Below, piece by piece: positions 7,096 through 10,193 of a stretch of 10,193 nt of DNA. Each line of letters starts with the position of its first letter. Positions within the stretch are counted from its first letter, which is position 1. The stretch comes from PCC-9228 sp964477525 (GTDB lineage Bacteria; Cyanobacteriota; Cyanobacteriia; Cyanobacteriales; PCC-9228). The notes under the pieces were generated by a model. That model searched no databases, was not told the DNA's origin, and was given only the letters and a program-made list of their open reading frames with translations. Both the position numbers and the translations under genes were made by a program. The stretch spans positions 1 through 10,193 of the forward strand of contig CAYZHY010000126.1 in the NCBI GenBank assembly GCA_964477525.1. The letters run 5' to 3'.

Positions 7096-8466
7096 CTAAT
7101 TGCCTATCCAGACAGTTTTTATATTAACGAATTCGTGAATGCCTTCCCGTCCCAATTCCCTTCCGTATCCAGAAAGTTTGATACCGCCAAAGGGCAATCT
7201 GGGGTCGGATTTCACCATGCCATTGACAAAGACCGACCCGGTTTCCAATTCGTCAATAAAATGCTCGATTTCGGTTTGTTCTTGGGTCCAAACGCTTGCC
7301 CCCAATCCGTAAGGACTGCTATTGGCAACAGCGATCGCAGTATCAATATCCGGTACCCGGAAAAACAACGCCACCGGTCCAAAAAATTCTTCCCGATAGG
7401 CAGGACTATCTACAGGAATATCTGTTAAAATGGTTGGCGGATAAAAATTGCCCTGGCGATCGCTTTGCGGAACGCCACCGCATAAAAGTTTCGCACCTTG
7501 TTCTACAGATTCTCGGACTTGCCAGTTTAAATCTTGCAGGATTTGTGGGGTTGCTAGCGGACCGAGTTCCGTATCTTCTTCGATGGGGTCGCCCATTTTT
7601 ATTGCCTGGAATTTTTCTAAGAATTTCTGTTGAAATTCATCAGCACAGGATTCGGCAACCAAAAATCGTTTGGCAGCAATGCAGGATTGTCCGTTATTTA
7701 GCATTCTAGCTTTGATGCCCGTATCGATCGCTTTATCTAAATTGGCGCTGGGCATGATAATAAAAGGGTCGCTGCCACCCAACTCCAAAACCGTCTTTTT
7801 GATATGCTTGCCGGCAGTGGCTGCCAAACTACTACCAGCGGCTTCGCTACCGGTGAGAGTAGCGGCTTGAATGCGAGAGTCGGCAACAATTTTCTCCACG
7901 CGATCGCTTTCTACGAGTAAAGTTTGAAAGACAGCCGCCGGAAACCCCACTTCTTGAAAAATTTTTTCAATTGCTAGGGCGCATTGCGGTACGTTGGAAG
8001 CATGTTTGAGAACCGCCACATTACCAGCCATCAAGGCAGGGGCAGCAAATCGAAAAACCTGCCAAAAGGGAAAATTCCACGGCATCACCGCTAAAATAGC
8101 GCCCAAGGGTTGGTAGCGCACGAAGCTGTCACGCCCGTCTGTATCGATGGATACATCCGTGAGGAATTTGGGGGCTTGTTCGGCATAATAGCGACATACC
8201 CAAGCACATTTTTGAATTTCACCGACGGCAGCTTGGATAGGTTTGCCCATTTCTACAGTCATGAGTCGGGCAAATTTCGACCGATCTGATTCTAAAAGAT
8301 CGGCTACCGCTTGCATCCACTGGGCGCGTTGGGTAAGTGATGTGCGACGATATCGTTCAAACGTCGTTTGCGCCGCTGTTAGTTTATCTTCAATGTCAGC
8401 ATCGCTGTGGGGGGTAAAGGTTTGCAGGGTTTCGCCGGTGGCAGGGTTGATGCTTGCGATCGCCAT
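7096..8466 (-). CDS. gabD: Succinic-semialdehyde dehydrogenase, NADP-type
   Basis: This aldehyde dehydrogenase superfamily enzyme oxidises succinic semialdehyde to succinate. Here that would complete the cyanobacterial TCA bypass, and it could also serve a GABA route. The 456 residues contain N131 (MPWNFPFWQ), the cofactor-site lysine K154 (VLKHASNVP), GSEAAG (206-211) at the nucleotide-binding turn, the general base E228 (LELGGSDPF), the catalytic cysteine C262 (NNGQSCIAAKRF) and E364-E365 in EEFFGPVA. Cys262 is the same residue number reported for the characterised Synechococcus PCC 7002 enzyme, and the length matches this short SSADH class. The start is ATG at 8466 with AGGA about ten bases upstream. 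The 2-oxoglutarate decarboxylase gene follows after 102 bases on the same strand, which is the main support for the specific substrate. Confidence 0.92.
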   Translation of the reverse strand: MAIASINPATGETLQTFTPHSDADIEDKLTAAQTTFERYRRTSLTQRAQWMQAVADLLESDRSKFARLMTVEMGKPIQAAVGEIQKCAWVCRYYAEQAPKFLTDVSIDTDGRDSFVRYQPLGAILAVMPWNFPFWQVFRFAAPALMAGNVAVLKHASNVPQCALAIEKIFQEVGFPAAVFQTLLVESDRVEKIVADSRIQAATLTGSEAAGSSLAATAGKHIKKTVLELGGSDPFIIMPSANLDKAIDTGIKARMLNNGQSCIAAKRFLVAESCADEFQQKFLEKFQAIKMGDPIEEDTELGPLATPQILQDLNWQVRESVEQGAKLLCGGVPQSDRQGNFYPPTILTDIPVDSPAYREEFFGPVALFFRVPDIDTAIAVANSSPYGLGASVWTQEQTEIEHFIDELETGSVFVNGMVKSDPRLPFGGIKLSGYGRELGREGIHEFVNIKTVWIGN

Positions 8467-8494
8467 AAGTCAATTTTCCTGGTAATATCTATTT

Positions 8495-8531
8495 TCTATT
8501 TCTAGTGTTGCTGAAAAATGCCTAGAATAGA
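8495..8531. promoter_or_regulatory. Imperfect inverted repeat in the SSADH leader
   Basis: TCTATTTCTAG (8495-8505) and CTAGAATAGA (8522-8531) are inverted copies apart from one extra T in the left arm, separated by 16 bases. They lie between the candidate promoter and the ribosome binding site of the dehydrogenase gene, where an operator or leader hairpin would be expected. I do not recognise a known regulator motif. Confidence 0.3.
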
Positions 8532-8535
8532 CATA

Positions 8536-8565
8536 ATTGTAAAATACTTTGACACGAGCTACCAA
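8536..8565 (-). promoter_or_regulatory. Candidate sigma-70 type promoter for SSADH
   Basis: On the minus strand TTGGTA (8565-8560) and TACAAT (8541-8536) are separated by 18 bases. The -10 matches five of six consensus positions and the -35 four of six. It would give a leader of about 60-65 bases before the dehydrogenase ATG. The match was found by eye in an AT-rich gap and is tentative. Confidence 0.35.
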
Positions 8566-8597
8566 TCGTTGTGTGGTTGTGGTAATTTTCCGCTAAA

Positions 8598-8611
8598 GGG
8601 TTCCTTAACCC
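8598..8611 (-). terminator. Weak hairpin after the secreted beta-protein gene
   Basis: GGGTT and AACCC pair in a 5-base-pair stem around a four-base loop, about 25 bases beyond the stop at 8636. On the minus strand only TTT follows the stem. It could be a weak intrinsic terminator separating this gene from the SSADH promoter; the stem is too short to be confident. Confidence 0.25.
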
Positions 8612-8635
8612 AAAAGATGGCGATCGCGGTTTCTT

Positions 8636-10027
8636 CTATTCTTCCTGTTCGTTCGGCAGTTTCGGAGATAGAGGAGAAAAATACCCCATGACAGGAGGAA
8701 TTTCCCAAGAAGTATCCAAGGTAAATTCCTGGTTTTTGCCTGCGCTTTGGTTGGCTTCTAAAGTAAAAGTTCCAGGAAAATTGGGGGATTCGCGATCGGC
8801 TTCCCGTTCGATTTTTATATTCCAACCTCCTTCTTCTTGTAAATTGGTTATGAAATCGATGCTGGTTTCTTCATCTGTATAATTCATTTGATTTTCTAAA
8901 AACCAATCTCCATTCATTATCCCTACAGAAGTTCTCCATTTGTGTCTGCGGTCTTCTCGAAGCGATCTGGCTTGAAGTTGGTATCCCCGTTCGTTTCCTA
9001 CTTCTGCTGCTACACGAACTTCGGTATTTTCTTCGCGCACCAATTGCGTTTTTCCTTGCAATTCCCAATCGGCACGATGTAAGTAAAAAATTCCCTCGAT
9101 TTGGGCATGTTTTGTTGTATATTCTGCTAATAATTGGCTTGCAAATTCATTCAAAGTTCCTAAATTCGTTGACCAGTGAAAACGAGTATTTTTCCCATTC
9201 TCTTCACTATAAGCTCCTTGATATTCTCCTTCCCAACGAAGACCCCAATTGAGGAAGCGATCGCTACCGCTTTTCACAACAAAACTGCTGCTGTACGTTA
9301 AATTATCTTCTTTTCCTTCTAAATTCGTTTGCAGCTTCCAGCTATCGCCAAAATCAACCATTAATTGACCGCTATACTGTTGGTTCTCTTCAATAGTTTC
9401 CCATTTTCCTTGAAAGCGATCGCCGTTAAAAGTCCCCTGAAAACTAGAATTTTCATCATTATATTTGGCTGCCCAACTACTGTCAATATTTCCTTGGTGG
9501 TTTAGACTGCTACTCCAGGTTAGCTGATGGTTTTTGCCGCACCACGTACTTTCCACGTTGAATTTCCATTGCAGGTTGTTTGGATCTAAAAATTCCGTCG
9601 TATTTTCATCGGTTTTTAATAAAAAAACAGTTTGGTAATCCAGTTCCTCATTATTGTCTTCGCTAAAATTGGTTTTTAACTGCCAATTTCCTTCTGTATC
9701 GATGCTAAAATTTCCGCCATAAGTTATATTTTCCAAAACTCTTTCCAGACGAACCCCGAAATCTAAATTGCCGCGATCGTTGACATGTATTTGGCTGCCA
9801 TAATTGGTATTGTTCCGGCGAAAATCTAGCTGTAATTTGGGTTGCCAGTCGTCGGTTTCTAATTGCAATTGAAACTCTAAATTATTACCACTATTTAATT
9901 CGTTTGCCTGGGCAGTTGCTGTTAGCAAAATGGCTCCCAGGGCTGTTATAATGAAACCATGTTCCTTATACCATCTAAGAACAAGACCCGCTGGGGAAAT
10001 ACGTTTGCGTGAAGATTGCCAACTCAT
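8636..10027 (-). CDS. Secreted beta-strand-rich protein of unknown function
   Basis: I do not recognise a named family. From the ATG at 10027 the product is 463 residues. Its first 41 residues look like an export signal: a basic stretch (SRKR, then RWYKEH), the hydrophobic run GFIITALGAILLTATA, and an AQA-NE cleavage site. The rest is made almost wholly of short alternating polar/hydrophobic strands of about 10-13 residues joined by Asn/Asp/Gly turns, with recurring themes such as NITYGGNF, QLTWSSSL and NLTYSSSF, and NWQLKTN, SWKLQTN, DWELQGK. I estimate more than 20 strands. There is one Cys in the mature chain and no lipobox, membrane helix or enzymatic motif. This fits an outer-membrane barrel or an extended beta sheet/solenoid. 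The C-terminus (NEQEE) lacks the terminal aromatic residue common in porins. A TTG at 10054 would add nine residues and has a GGAT-type sequence upstream, but it weakens the signal peptide. Confidence 0.75.
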   Translation of the reverse strand: MSWQSSRKRISPAGLVLRWYKEHGFIITALGAILLTATAQANELNSGNNLEFQLQLETDDWQPKLQLDFRRNNTNYGSQIHVNDRGNLDFGVRLERVLENITYGGNFSIDTEGNWQLKTNFSEDNNEELDYQTVFLLKTDENTTEFLDPNNLQWKFNVESTWCGKNHQLTWSSSLNHQGNIDSSWAAKYNDENSSFQGTFNGDRFQGKWETIEENQQYSGQLMVDFGDSWKLQTNLEGKEDNLTYSSSFVVKSGSDRFLNWGLRWEGEYQGAYSEENGKNTRFHWSTNLGTLNEFASQLLAEYTTKHAQIEGIFYLHRADWELQGKTQLVREENTEVRVAAEVGNERGYQLQARSLREDRRHKWRTSVGIMNGDWFLENQMNYTDEETSIDFITNLQEEGGWNIKIEREADRESPNFPGTFTLEANQSAGKNQEFTLDTSWEIPPVMGYFSPLSPKLPNEQEE

Positions 10028-10109
10028 AATGAAAATACAAAAAGGATTGTCCAAATCTATCCATCCATCCTATATGGCTATTTAGATCCCTTAGGGTAAG
10101 AAACAATTT

Positions 10110-10134
10110 CGTAGGTTTCAGAATCCTTCCTACG
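10110..10134. repeat. Inverted repeat upstream of the secreted beta-protein gene
   Basis: CGTAGG (10110-10115) and CCTACG (10129-10134) form a 6-base-pair inverted repeat with a 13-base loop, within the 166 bases that separate this gene from the window edge. AT-rich stretches beyond it (TACTAT and TATAAA on the minus strand) could hold a promoter, but no clear -35/-10 pair with normal spacing is visible. It may be an operator or simply chance. Confidence 0.25.
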
Positions 10135-10193
10135 GTCTTCTATAGTATTTTTATATGAGATGTGTACAGATCGCCTTTTATATAGAGGGGGAG

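Noticed and set aside
7296..7709. Plus-strand open frame of 137 codons inside SSADH
   Set aside because: Antisense to the conserved catalytic region of a clear aldehyde dehydrogenase; no independent coding evidence.
10028..10054. TTG start at 10054 for the secreted beta protein
   Set aside because: It adds nine residues ahead of the basic region of the signal peptide. The ATG at 10027 gives a more normal signal, although the TTG has the better ribosome binding site, so it is not fully excluded.
10088..10096. CCCTTAGGG near-palindrome as a hairpin
   Set aside because: The arms leave only a one-base centre, so it cannot fold as an RNA hairpin and is too short to call an operator.

Overview
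The window looks like chromosomal DNA from a cyanobacterium. The HIP1 octamer GCGATCGC occurs roughly two dozen times in 10.2 kb, on the order of one per 400-450 bases, whereas chance predicts less than one. The gene content agrees: a 2-oxoglutarate decarboxylase / succinic-semialdehyde dehydrogenase pair (the cyanobacterial TCA bypass) and a Ycf39/NmrA-like short-chain dehydrogenase. I cannot name the genus from the sequence.

Layout. A gene entering from the left edge on the + strand (1-714, 5' end missing) encodes a protein with a glycine-rich hydrophobic block and a C-terminal coiled coil. It converges on a long series of minus-strand genes. Read in their own direction, from right to left, these are: a secreted, beta-strand-rich protein of unknown function (10027-8636); NADP-type succinic-semialdehyde dehydrogenase (8466-7096); 2-oxoglutarate decarboxylase (6993-5356); exodeoxyribonuclease III (5279-4494); an NmrA/Ycf39-like SDR (4437-3553); apolipoprotein N-acyltransferase (3534-1846); and a membrane-anchored M28 metallopeptidase (1818-781). 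The SDR, lnt and M28 genes are 18 and 27 bases apart and probably form one transcription unit. No gene-free stretch exceeds 170 bases.

How the genes work together. The clearest functional unit is the dehydrogenase/decarboxylase pair. The decarboxylase turns 2-oxoglutarate into succinic semialdehyde and CO2, and the dehydrogenase oxidises the semialdehyde to succinate, closing the TCA cycle without 2-oxoglutarate dehydrogenase. The 102-base gap between them carries a near-ideal NtcA-type palindrome (GTA-N8-TAC inside 7-base perfect arms). NtcA is the cyanobacterial nitrogen regulator that senses 2-oxoglutarate, so the site suggests, but does not prove, that substrate level controls the enzyme that consumes it. 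Lnt and the M28 peptidase both act at or outside the membrane; any functional link between them is only inferred from gene spacing.

I found no tRNA, rRNA, CRISPR array, insertion sequence or prophage gene. The less explained items are the partial glycine-rich/coiled-coil protein, the repeat-built secreted beta protein, and several intergenic palindromes.
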